Assembly (NCBI GenBank): GCA_910577655.1
Contig: CAJTOW010000061.1
Coordinates: forward strand, 2,931 to 24,752
Source of the DNA: an uncultured Lachnospiraceae bacterium
Lineage (GTDB): Bacteria > Bacillota > Clostridia > Lachnospirales > Lachnospiraceae
DNA: 21,822 bases
Direction of reading: 5' to 3'
Part shown: positions 1-7,404 of the stretch, in pieces
How positions within the stretch are numbered: position 1 is the stretch's first letter
How the letters are laid out: the number at the start of each line of letters is the position of its first letter
Position numbers and translations under genes: made by a program
Notes under the pieces: generated by a model
What the model saw: only the letters and a program-made list of their open reading frames with translations
What the model was told of the DNA's origin: nothing
Database searches by the model: none

Positions 1-385
1 CCACAAGCCGCATCAAAAGCAGTATAGCCAGATCCTCATTGTCGCTTTTGGCATACCCCAGGGCCTGGTTGTATTTTTTCGCTGCCTGGTCTGCTGTCTC
101 CAGATACCCCCGGGCGTCATAAAGCTTCCTCAGGTATTCCTCTGCCAGATTGTCCCTTTCCTGAAAATTCAGGCTGATGATCCACTGGGCCAGAGCCGCC
201 GCCACCTCACCGATCTCATTGTAGATCAGTCCAAGAAGATTGCGGGCGTCTGTATTGTATTTGTTAAAACGAAGACTTTTCTTCAGCACTTCCACGGCTC
301 CGGTCATGTCCCGGTTCGCCGCCTTCTCCAGCCCTCTATTGTAATATCCATTGGATATTCTGCGGTTTCTCATTCCTGCATCCAT
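1..385 (-). CDS. TPR-repeat protein, C-terminus cut by window edge
   Basis: The reading frame opens at an ATG at 385 and stays open to the window edge, giving 128 residues without a stop. The start has an AGGAG Shine-Dalgarno (CAGGAGAGTCGTACA before ATG). The protein is helical, with TPR-like units: NGYYNRGLEKAANRDMTGAV (about residues 12-31), then KSLRFNKYNTDARNLLGLIY and a later ALGYAKSDNEDLAILLL segment. TPR arrays are protein-interaction scaffolds; the partner is unknown. It follows folC and a 45-codon gene on the same strand, 116 nt after the small gene, so it is probably co-transcribed with them. No signal peptide is visible, so it is likely cytosolic. Its full length and C-terminal domain cannot be judged here. 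Confidence 0.8.
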   Translation of the reverse strand, partial: MDAGMRNRRISNGYYNRGLEKAANRDMTGAVEVLKKSLRFNKYNTDARNLLGLIYNEIGEVAAALAQWIISLNFQERDNLAEEYLRKLYDARGYLETADQAAKKYNQALGYAKSDNEDLAILLLMRLV

Positions 386-501
386 TGTACGACTCTCCTG
401 TAACCGGCCGCTGTCCTGCAGAATCCTGCCGTGACTCCCGGATTTGCCAAAAGGCTACCGCCACATCCAGATCCCCGCAGACAGCCTGTCCCGGCTATAA
501 C

Positions 502-639
502 TTATTCCCTGCTCTCCCTTAAAAGCTCCACCATCAGGTCTGTCATATCCGTAAGATCCTCTCTGCCTATGGCATCCTCCACCTCACCGATCTCCAGACT
601 GGGACGGAAACGTTTAAGCTCCTCCTCAAAATCCAGCAT
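502..639 (-). CDS. small acidic hypothetical protein, 45 aa
   Basis: This short gene starts at ATG 639 and ends with TAA at 502. A near-perfect GGAGGT lies 5 nt upstream of the start, 21 nt after the folC stop. The product begins MLDFEEELKRFRPSLEIGEV and ends VELLRESRE. It is strongly acidic, lacks Cys, Trp and transmembrane segments, and is probably two short helices. An overlapping ATG at 644 is out of frame and reads into a poor sequence. I do not recognise a named family. The SD, the acidic coding pattern and the tight placement between folC and a TPR gene support it as real. A role as a small partner of the neighbouring TPR protein is only a guess. Confidence 0.65.
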   Translation of the reverse strand: MLDFEEELKRFRPSLEIGEVEDAIGREDLTDMTDLMVELLRESRE

Positions 640-660
640 CCCATACCTCCTTCATAACCT

Positions 661-1929
661 TCAAATGCATTCGAGAGCCTGTTGCCTGCAGCATTTCCGG
701 ATCTCCCCTATGAGATAGAGGGATCCCACCACATAGAGTCTTTCCTGCTCCTTCCTGCCCTTCACCGCCTGGGCAAATGCTTCTCTTACTGTCCCGGCTT
801 CTGTCACCCGGCTGCATCCCGCCTCACGAAACCGGGCTGCCAGAAGCCCCTGGTCTGCGGCCCGCCCGCTATCCAGCCGGGCCACCGTAACCTGGGCAAT
901 ATTCAGTCCATCCCGCAAAATCCGGATCATCTCTCCATAATCCTTGTCCGAGACGGCTGCAAACAGAAGGCGGACCGGACTGTCTCCCTCCCGCGCTTTT
1001 ACCGCCCGGACAAAGGCCCGGATGCCTCCCGGATTGTGGGCGCCGTCCAGCCAGATGCCCGGGGCCGCCTCCTCCATCCGGCCAGGCCAGTGTACCGCCC
1101 TTAATGCTTCCTGGCAGAGACTTTCTGTAATTCCCGGAATTTTCAAAACCTCCACAGTTTTAAGGGCCAGAGCCCCGTTCATCCTCTGGTACGGGGCCAT
1201 GAAGGAGACTTTATCCAGAATCTCTGTCCATGTCCCCTTCCGGGTTAATGACTGCTCGTCCACCGGACTGCCGACACACCCCAGAGCCAGGAGCCTTTCC
1301 CGGATCACTGCCGACGCTTCCGGCAGATTGTCGTCATAGATAACCGGAACCCCTGCCTTGATGATCCCCGCCTTCTGGGCTGCGATCTGGGGGATCGTGT
1401 CCCCCAGATACTGGGTATGATCCAGGCTGATAGAAGTGATCACACAGGCTGCAGGATGCCGGATCACATTGGTAGTATCCAAAAGCCCTCCAAGTCCTGT
1501 CTCCAGCACCACATAGTCCACCTGCTCCTTTTCAAACAGCACCATGGCCATGAGAAACAGAAACTCGAAAAAAGCAGGATGGCAGCATCCCTCTTTGGCC
1601 TTTTGCCGGACAACCGGCAGCACCTGATCAAATATGCCCTGGAACTCTTCCTCTGAAACCATCTCTCCATCCAGAAGGAAACGCTCCCGGATATCCTCCA
1701 GATGGGGGGATATGAAGGTTCCCACCCGGAATCCGGCCCTGACGAGAATAGCCGTCAGATCCGCGCATACAGATCCCTTGCCATTGGTTCCGGCCACATG
1801 GATGATCTTCAAACGGCTGTCCGGGTTCCCCAGCTCTGTAAGGAACTCCCTTACCTGGCTCAAAGTATTTTTCTTCTTTGTCCACATAGGAATACCCAGG
1901 AGATATTCCCTCGCATTTTCCCTTTTCAA
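661..1929 (-). CDS. folC: folylpolyglutamate synthase / dihydrofolate synthase
   Basis: FolC is a cytosolic Mur-ligase-like enzyme that adds glutamate to folates and, in many bacteria, also to dihydropteroate. From the start chosen here the protein has 422 residues. The ATP-binding P-loop HVAGTNGKGS is at about 44-53, ETGLGG at 143-148, DHT at 170-172, KAGIIK at 186-191, GRMEE near 284 and the C-domain motif DGAHNPGG at 295-302. In the usual GLGGRLDATN motif the Arg is Leu (GLGGLLDTTN), a mild deviation. Start choice: the frame extends to a GTG at 1968, but TTG at 1929 has AAGGAG 5 nt upstream and places the conserved Ile-Pro at residues 13-14, as I recall for characterised FolC, so I prefer it. 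A TATAAT at 2031-2036 upstream may be a weak promoter with no good -35. It lies downstream of valS and is followed by a 45-codon gene. Confidence 0.93.
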   Translation of the reverse strand: MKRENAREYLLGIPMWTKKKNTLSQVREFLTELGNPDSRLKIIHVAGTNGKGSVCADLTAILVRAGFRVGTFISPHLEDIRERFLLDGEMVSEEEFQGIFDQVLPVVRQKAKEGCCHPAFFEFLFLMAMVLFEKEQVDYVVLETGLGGLLDTTNVIRHPAACVITSISLDHTQYLGDTIPQIAAQKAGIIKAGVPVIYDDNLPEASAVIRERLLALGCVGSPVDEQSLTRKGTWTEILDKVSFMAPYQRMNGALALKTVEVLKIPGITESLCQEALRAVHWPGRMEEAAPGIWLDGAHNPGGIRAFVRAVKAREGDSPVRLLFAAVSDKDYGEMIRILRDGLNIAQVTVARLDSGRAADQGLLAARFREAGCSRVTEAGTVREAFAQAVKGRKEQERLYVVGSLYLIGEIRKCCRQQALECI

Positions 1930-2098
1930 GCTGACTCCTTGTTCTTGGGAGAAACGTGCCGCCGACACCCTTCTCCCACATACTCAGGCATACGGAAAAC
2001 CTCACTGGCATGTTCTCCGCATATCACTTCATTATATGCCTGGTGATTCCAGATTATGACATAAAAAATGTAACACTTGCATATTTTCTGAAAGCCCT

Positions 2099-4753
2099 TT
2101 ATCCTTCCAGATGCGCCAGCCGCTCTTCTACCTGAGCCATCATCTGGGTATATTTCTCCTGTTTGGCCTTCTCCTCCTGGATCTTGGCCTCCGGCGCCTT
2201 GCTGACGAACCGCTCATTGGACAGCATACCGTTGACCCGGGCCAGCTCCTTTGTGAGACGCTCCTTTTCCTTCATCAGCCGTTCCTTCTCCTTTGCCACA
2301 TCCACCAGCTCTGCGAAGGGCATGTAGATGGCAGCCTGGTGGATCATGGCAGACACCGCGTCCTCACCGATTCCGGTCTTGTCGGTCTGGATGCACACCT
2401 CGCTGGCGCCGCCCAGAGTGGCGAAGAATACCCGGCTGTGCTCAAAGATATCCAGAACCTCCTGGTTCGTGGACACCACGTACACCCTGGCCTTGCGGCT
2501 TGGGGGAACATTCATGGAGGTACGCACATTGCGGATACCCCGCACTGCCTCCTTGATGGTCTCAACCGCATGCTCCTCTTTTGTGAAGCTCCAGTCCTTT
2601 CGGTACTCCGGCCAGGAAGAGATCATAATGGACGGCTCTACGTCCTGGAGGTTGCAGAAGATCTCCTCCGTAATGAAAGGCATGTAGGGATGCAGAAGCT
2701 TCAGGGACTGGATCAGCACCGTCCGCAGCGTCCAGATCGCCGCCGCCCGGGTGGTATCCTCCTCATTCCAGAGACGTGGCTTTACCATCTCAATATACCA
2801 GTCACAGAACTCCTCCCAGATAAAATCATACACCTTCTGGAGGGCAATGCCAAGCTCATATTTGTCCAGATTCTCCGTCACATCCTTTGCCAGGGTATTG
2901 CCCTTACTGAGGATCCATTTATCTGCCATGGTAAGGGCTGACAGAGGAACCTCCTCCACGGTCGCCTTCTCCATATTCATCATAATGAACCGTGACGCGT
3001 TCCACACCTTGTTGGCAAAGTTGCGGCTGTTCTCCACACGCTCCCAGTAGAACCGCATGTCGTTGCCCGGTGCATTGCCTGTGACCAGGGTCATGCGCAG
3101 GGCGTCCGCGCCGTACTTGTCCACCACCTCCAGGGGGTCGATGCCATTGCCCAGGGACTTGCTCATCTTGCGCCCCTGGCTGTCCCGCACCAGACCGTGG
3201 ATCAGCACCGTATGGAAGGGACATTTGCCCGTCTGCTCGATCCCGGAGAACACCATGCGGATGACCCAGAAGAAGATGATGTCATAGCCGGTCACCAGCA
3301 CATCCGTGGGGTAGAAATACTTATATTCCTCTGTCTCCTCCGGCCAGCCCAGGGTGGAAAATGGCCACAGCGCCGAGGAAAACCAGGTATCCAGGGTATC
3401 CTCGTCCTGCTCAAAATGGGTGCACCCGCACTTAGGGCATTTCTCCGGCATGGCCTTGGCCACCACGATTTCGCCGCAGTCCTGACAATAATAGGCCGGG
3501 ATCCGGTGCCCCCACCAGAGCTGTCTGGATATGCACCAGTCACGAATGCCCTCCAGCCAGTGAAGATAGGTCTTGCCGAAGCTTTCAGGAACGAACTTCA
3601 GCTCGCCGGTCTTTAATGCCTGGATCGCCGGCTGGGCCATCTCATGCATCCGAACAAACCACTGCTGCTTCACCATAGGCTCCACCGTAGTCTTGCAGCG
3701 GTCATGGATTCCCACGTTGTGGGAATGGGGAACCACTTTCACCAGAAGTCCCTGGGCCTCCAGATCCTTTACAATCGCCTTCCGGGCTTCATAGCGCTCC
3801 ATGCCGTCGTAAGGACTGCCCGGACAGTCAATGGTGGCGTCATCGTGCATAATGCAGATCTCGGGAAGATCATGGCGTCTTCCCACCTCAAAATCATTGG
3901 GGTCATGGGCCGGTGTGATCTTCACACAGCCCGTACCGAATTCCTTATCCACATAGGAATCCGCCACTACCGGGATCTGACGCCCCGTCAGGGGAAGCTC
4001 AAGCATCTTGCCCACCAGATCCTGGTACCGCTCGTCTTCGGGGTTCACAGCCACTGCCGTATCCCCAAGCAAAGTCTCCGGACGGGTGGTAGCGATCTCC
4101 ACAAACCGCCCTTTTTCCCCGACAATGGGATAATTGATATGCCAGAAGAAGCCGTCCTGCTCTTCGTGCTCCACCTCCGCATCGGAGATGGAGGTCTGGC
4201 ACACCGGGCACCAGTTGATGATCCTGGAACCTTTATAGATATAGCCCTTGTCGTAAAGCCTGGTAAATACCTCCAGCACCGCGTCGGAACACCCCTCATC
4301 CATGGTGAACCGTTCCTTGTCCCAGTCTGCGGAGGACCCCAGCTTGTAAAGCTGGCTGATGATCCGGGTGTTGTACTCCTTCTTCCAGTCCCAGCAGGCC
4401 TCCAGGAATTTGTCCCGGCCCAGGTCCTGCTTGTCAATGCCCTGGCTCTTTAACTTGTCGATGACCTTGACCTCTGTGGCGATGGCTGCATGGTCTGTCC
4501 CTGGCTGCCAGAGGGCCTCATAGCCCTGCATCCGTTTGTACCGGGTCAGGATATCCTGCAGGGTATTGTCCAGGCCATGGCCCATGTGGAGCTGCCCGGT
4601 GATATTGGGCGGCGGCATGACGATGGTAAAGGGCTTCTTTCCCTCCCGCTTTCCACGGGCCGCATCTGCCCGGAAATACTTATTGTCCAGCCATTTCTGG
4701 TACAGCTTCCCTTCAATAGCCGAAGGATTGTAGGTTTTCTCCAGTTCTTTCAT
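2099..4753 (-). CDS. valS: valine--tRNA ligase
   Basis: ValS charges tRNA-Val with valine in the cytosol. The 884-residue length is typical. Class I synthetase signatures are clear: PPPNITGQLHMGH (HIGH motif at 56-59) and GRKMSKS (KMSKS at 529-533). The editing (CP1) domain carries TTRPETLLGD near 222-231. Two CxxC-type pairs sit near 423-426 and 439-442. The anticodon-binding domain contains WEEFCDWYIEMVKP. The last 65 or so residues form the charged coiled coil (KEKERLMKEKERL and onward) typical of ValRS. The start ATG at 4753 follows an AAGGAGAG ribosome binding site. A T-box leader with its own promoter lies immediately upstream, so expression should rise when tRNA-Val is uncharged. folC follows 170-440 nt downstream on the same strand. 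Confidence 0.98.
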   Translation of the reverse strand: MKELEKTYNPSAIEGKLYQKWLDNKYFRADAARGKREGKKPFTIVMPPPNITGQLHMGHGLDNTLQDILTRYKRMQGYEALWQPGTDHAAIATEVKVIDKLKSQGIDKQDLGRDKFLEACWDWKKEYNTRIISQLYKLGSSADWDKERFTMDEGCSDAVLEVFTRLYDKGYIYKGSRIINWCPVCQTSISDAEVEHEEQDGFFWHINYPIVGEKGRFVEIATTRPETLLGDTAVAVNPEDERYQDLVGKMLELPLTGRQIPVVADSYVDKEFGTGCVKITPAHDPNDFEVGRRHDLPEICIMHDDATIDCPGSPYDGMERYEARKAIVKDLEAQGLLVKVVPHSHNVGIHDRCKTTVEPMVKQQWFVRMHEMAQPAIQALKTGELKFVPESFGKTYLHWLEGIRDWCISRQLWWGHRIPAYYCQDCGEIVVAKAMPEKCPKCGCTHFEQDEDTLDTWFSSALWPFSTLGWPEETEEYKYFYPTDVLVTGYDIIFFWVIRMVFSGIEQTGKCPFHTVLIHGLVRDSQGRKMSKSLGNGIDPLEVVDKYGADALRMTLVTGNAPGNDMRFYWERVENSRNFANKVWNASRFIMMNMEKATVEEVPLSALTMADKWILSKGNTLAKDVTENLDKYELGIALQKVYDFIWEEFCDWYIEMVKPRLWNEEDTTRAAAIWTLRTVLIQSLKLLHPYMPFITEEIFCNLQDVEPSIMISSWPEYRKDWSFTKEEHAVETIKEAVRGIRNVRTSMNVPPSRKARVYVVSTNQEVLDIFEHSRVFFATLGGASEVCIQTDKTGIGEDAVSAMIHQAAIYMPFAELVDVAKEKERLMKEKERLTKELARVNGMLSNERFVSKAPEAKIQEEKAKQEKYTQMMAQVEERLAHLEG

Positions 4754-4782
4754 CTGTCATTCTCTCCTTAATTTTTGTCGGA

Positions 4783-4825
4783 AAACAAAAACACCCTCCA
4801 TACAGCCACAGCTGTATAAAGGGCG
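4783..4825 (-). terminator. T-box leader terminator before valS
   Basis: Reading on the minus strand, GCCCTTTATACAGC and GCTGTATGGAGGGTG form a long stem around a short loop, followed by TTTTTG. The hairpin lies just after the T-box bulge sequence and just before the valS ribosome binding site. It is the alternative to the antiterminator. Confidence 0.9.
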
Positions 4826-5108
4826 AACTTTCTCCGCGGTACCACCTTTATTCCCGGCAGCTGGCATGGATAAACGCGATCCCGGCCTGCCGGCTCTTTG
4901 TCCTTAACGCGGACCGGACGTGGATTCCTACTCCTGCATCAGCTCTTGCGTGAACCGGCAAACAGTTCCGGCCCTCCCGCACATATTCAGAATCCCGGCT
5001 CCAAAGCTACCTTCCGTGCGCATTCCCTGAGACCGTCTCCCAGCCGCCGAACAGTCCTCTCTGTCAGGTACCACGCCGTACTCCTCTTCTTCCCAGCCTT
5101 TTTGTATA
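4786..5108 (-). promoter_or_regulatory. valine T-box riboswitch leader
   Basis: This is a transcribed leader of about 320 nt. The antiterminator carries the canonical T-box sequence AAGGTGGTACCGCGG (minus strand, within 4834-4849), which base-pairs with the uncharged tRNA acceptor end. Stem I shows the usual landmarks: a GGAGTAC segment, an AGAGAGGA internal loop, and GGAATGCG before the specifier side. The specifier region reads GAAGGTAGCTTTGGAG; by comparison with the usual GAAG-codon-purine-CUUUGGAG pattern, the specifier codon is GUA (5008-5010), matching valine. The leader ends in an intrinsic terminator directly before valS. The boundaries are estimated from the promoter and terminator. 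Confidence 0.95.
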
Positions 5109-5114
5109 GTGTTA

Positions 5115-5143
5115 ATCATAGTGTCTTCCGGAAAATTTGTCAA
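5115..5143 (-). promoter_or_regulatory. sigma-A promoter of T-box/valS transcript
   Basis: On the minus strand a perfect -35 TTGACA (5138-5143) and a near-perfect -10 TATGAT (5115-5120) are separated by exactly 17 nt. Transcription should start near 5108. Confidence 0.9.
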
Positions 5144-5162
5144 GCAGAAACCACAAAACCTC

Positions 5163-5353
5163 ACTTGAATTGGTAACAATTCGTAACAGTTCAGACGGGC
5201 CATCTTCTTGCCCCCGAAAAGCATCGGGGACAAGAAGCGACCGGCGTCAGCCCGATGTCAAATCGGATAAGAAAGCGCTTATGCAAACAAAAACGTGTTT
5301 GCAACACACTTTCTCATCCGATTTGCCGCCCGTCTGAACTGTTACTTGAATTG
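5163..5353. repeat. palindromic intergenic element with 18-bp inverted ends
   Basis: GTAACAGTTCAGACGGGC at 5183-5200 is repeated as a perfect inverted copy at 5328-5345. Inside are a 14-bp stem with one mismatch (5204-5217 with 5224-5237), a 17-bp stem with one mismatch (5259-5275 with 5309-5325), and a nested 7-bp stem (TGCAAAC 5282-5288 with GTTTGCA 5297-5303). Folded as RNA or as single-stranded DNA this gives a three-way junction. ACTTGAATTG occurs at 5163-5172 and 5344-5353 as a direct repeat, but part of it belongs to the palindromic flank, so calling it a target-site duplication is unsafe. The stop codon of the neighbouring TPR-like gene lies in the right arm. No ORF with a plausible SD was seen inside. 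It could be a MITE-like or REP-like element, or a structured 3' end. Confidence 0.75.
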
Positions 5354-6157
5354 TCTCCGGAATTCCTGCTTCCACCTGTGCACCAGCTCTGTCTGCCCTG
5401 CCTGCCGCCGGATAGAATCCTTCTTAAACAGGGCCTCCAGCTGGGCCACTGCATCGGACCGGGCCGCACGGTCCCGGACATCCTTAAGCCGTTTCGCCCA
5501 GGCTTCTTTTTGTTCCTCTGAGATGACCGCCTGGATATGCTCTCCCAGCCGCACCTTCTCATCCAGCAAGGTCAGGATGTACATCCGCTGCAGAAGCTCT
5601 TCCTTTCCGTTCCGCAGGTAAGCCTTCTCATAAGCCTCATAAGCCTTGTCAAAATGAAAGGTCTGGGCATGGCAGGCTCCCAGATTGTTAAGAACCTTTA
5701 CCAGAAATGTATCATCCACGTGCTTGTCAGCCGGACGGTCCAGAAGCTCCTCATAAAGTCTGGCCGCCCTGGTATACTGGTGCATGGAGAACAGCTCGTC
5801 AGCCTTTAGCTTGGAGAACTCCGCAGGATGTTTCTTGCGCAGATCCATAAGCCGGTGGCGGAACCGGTTGATCTCCACCCCGTTATAATAGCCGCATTCC
5901 TGGAGAATCAGAACCAGGGCTTCATCCAGCTTCTCCTGGCGCTTCAGCCACCGCTCCAGCTTCACGGCCAGCATCCCCAGATTCAGCTCCTCCTTCAGAA
6001 ACTCCAGCAGATCGTCATTGATAAAACCATCCAGCACCAGAAGGGGATAATGATAGATCACATAGGCCAGCTCCTGGGCCGTGAAGAGATGGATTCCCAG
6101 CATCTCCACATGATAAGGCCGTCTGGCGTACTCCTGACTGCACAACAATAAACTCAT
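5342..6157 (-). CDS. TPR-like helical protein of DUF5716/5717-type cluster
   Basis: The product has 271 residues, starts with MSLLLCSQEYARRPYHVEML, and is predicted almost wholly helical. The segment from about residue 115 to 190 reads as two TPR-like units (ELFSMHQYTRAARLYEELL and LNNLGACHAQTFHFDKAYEA). There is no signal peptide or membrane segment. Its ATG overlaps the stop of the upstream ATPase-like gene (ATGA, 4-nt overlap), which indicates translational coupling and likely a physical partnership. It is the last gene of the trio; its TAA stop lies in the arm of the palindromic element at 5163-5353. I do not know a function. The most economical reading is an adaptor for the Hsp70/actin-like protein. 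Confidence 0.85.
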   Translation of the reverse strand: MSLLLCSQEYARRPYHVEMLGIHLFTAQELAYVIYHYPLLVLDGFINDDLLEFLKEELNLGMLAVKLERWLKRQEKLDEALVLILQECGYYNGVEINRFRHRLMDLRKKHPAEFSKLKADELFSMHQYTRAARLYEELLDRPADKHVDDTFLVKVLNNLGACHAQTFHFDKAYEAYEKAYLRNGKEELLQRMYILTLLDEKVRLGEHIQAVISEEQKEAWAKRLKDVRDRAARSDAVAQLEALFKKDSIRRQAGQTELVHRWKQEFRRQFK

Positions 6158-7377
6158 AGCATAACCTCTTGTCTCAGCTGTACTCCCGAGGACGGGAACA
6201 GATCCCCAAAGCCCTGGTCCTTCACATGGACATCCATAGTCCGCTCATCCAGAAACTTCACCTGGATATGAACCCGCGTGGTTCTCTCCGGACGCTCCGG
6301 AAAGCCCTCCAGGGGAATGGAAACCAGCTTCCTCTTCTTGGCATCCAGGGGTGTCACCACAAAGTCAACACTCTTCTGATTGTCCGGTATCACATCCAGG
6401 GCCGCTACCCTCTCATACCACTGGTCCCCGGCAGCTGCCAGTACCACGGAGGTCTCCTGCCCTTTATGGATCACGTTCATGGAAACCGTTGATTTCAAAC
6501 GCCCCTCACAGATATAGGTGTAGGGATACTGGGTTTTCTCCTGCAGATGATCCAACGCCTTGTAGGCCGCGCCCTTGGCGAAGAGCGCATCCTCCAGATA
6601 GATACGCCGGCTGCTGCTGATCCGTTTCATGAATTCCTCTGCCCACTCCCGCTTCTCAAAACCCTTTCCCATGAGAAACACGGAGGAGTAGGATTTCTTC
6701 TGCATCATACGCTCCGCGCAGGAGGAAAGGATCATATCTGCCAGACGGCATCCGGAAGACGTGGAAAGGATCTCCAGGGAGAATCCCTCCTCCATATCCT
6801 CATATTCCGTCAGGACGATGGTCTTCTTCATACCCCGCTGTACCTTCATCTCATAGTACCGCAGCCGCTCGTCAGACAGTTCGAACATGCCGACCACACC
6901 ATTCCATATATCCTTTTTCTGGCTCAGAATATAGTAGGTAAAACTTTCAGGGTGACTGATGATATGTACCTGCTGGTCTTCAAATCCCAGCTGCCCCGCG
7001 CATTCCTTCAAAAGCCGGATCAGCCCCGCCTCAAGCTTGGGCACGGCGATCACCAGCTGGAGGATGGGCTTTTTTCCATACTCATCTGCCGGAAGCCTCA
7101 GCACATGCTCCAGGAACCGTGTCAAAAGCTCCCTGGCAGGGTAACGGACATCACAGATTGTAGCTGTCCCGTCCTTTTTCGCCAGCTTCACCAGCTTATC
7201 CACGATGACCCCGTCTCCCTGCAGGTTGTGGGCATAGGCCTCCTTTCCCACATACCATTCGTCTGCGCTTTTGCTCCGGCAGATCACCGTAGGGATCGTC
7301 CAGGTCTTTCTCTCATCTGCACAATTCACCTGTGTGTAAGCATCACACAAATCAATTCCCACTACAAGTCCTTCCAT
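6154..7377 (-). CDS. Hsp70/actin-like ATPase-fold protein (DUF5716-like)
   Basis: The 407-residue protein shows a faint Hsp70/actin-type ATPase architecture. VVGIDLCDAYTQV (5-17) stands where Hsp70 has the first phosphate motif GIDLGTT. PTVICRS with YVGKEAY (29-48) resembles the Hsp70 PSVV...VGEEA region. ISHPESFTYYI (140-150) matches INEPTAAALAY. VVGMFELSDERL (161-172) replaces the second phosphate motif. SVFLMGKGF (232-240) and AKGAAYKAL (267-275) match the adenosine motif and helix. Glycines and Asp in the phosphate loops are partly lost, so ATPase activity is doubtful. The region after about 285 looks beta-rich, like a substrate-binding-type domain. I recall such proteins as DUF5716, without a search. 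It starts 27 nt after the giant upstream gene and overlaps the next start by 4 nt. The SD is weak (AAAGGG). Confidence 0.82.
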   Translation of the reverse strand: MEGLVVGIDLCDAYTQVNCADERKTWTIPTVICRSKSADEWYVGKEAYAHNLQGDGVIVDKLVKLAKKDGTATICDVRYPARELLTRFLEHVLRLPADEYGKKPILQLVIAVPKLEAGLIRLLKECAGQLGFEDQQVHIISHPESFTYYILSQKKDIWNGVVGMFELSDERLRYYEMKVQRGMKKTIVLTEYEDMEEGFSLEILSTSSGCRLADMILSSCAERMMQKKSYSSVFLMGKGFEKREWAEEFMKRISSSRRIYLEDALFAKGAAYKALDHLQEKTQYPYTYICEGRLKSTVSMNVIHKGQETSVVLAAAGDQWYERVAALDVIPDNQKSVDFVVTPLDAKKRKLVSIPLEGFPERPERTTRVHIQVKFLDERTMDVHVKDQGFGDLFPSSGVQLRQEVML

Positions 7378-7404
7378 ACCTCGTCCCTTTCACCTGACAG
7401 GACC

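Noticed and set aside
2091..2100. AAAGCCCTTT palindrome after valS as a terminator
   Set aside because: The stem is only 5 bp without a loop or T-run.
2111..2941. 276-codon plus-strand frame and other long plus-strand frames within 2111-4771
   Set aside because: They lie wholly antisense to valS, whose protein is unmistakable. The products are His/Leu/Pro-rich shadow sequences without family motifs or SDs.
4928..5233. 101-codon minus-strand frame in the valS leader
   Set aside because: It overlaps the promoter and stem I of the T-box leader; the sequence is explained by RNA structure.
5163..5353. ACTTGAATTG direct repeats as a target-site duplication
   Set aside because: The right copy overlaps the inverted-repeat arm and the left copy is separated from its arm by 10 nt, so they do not frame the element cleanly.
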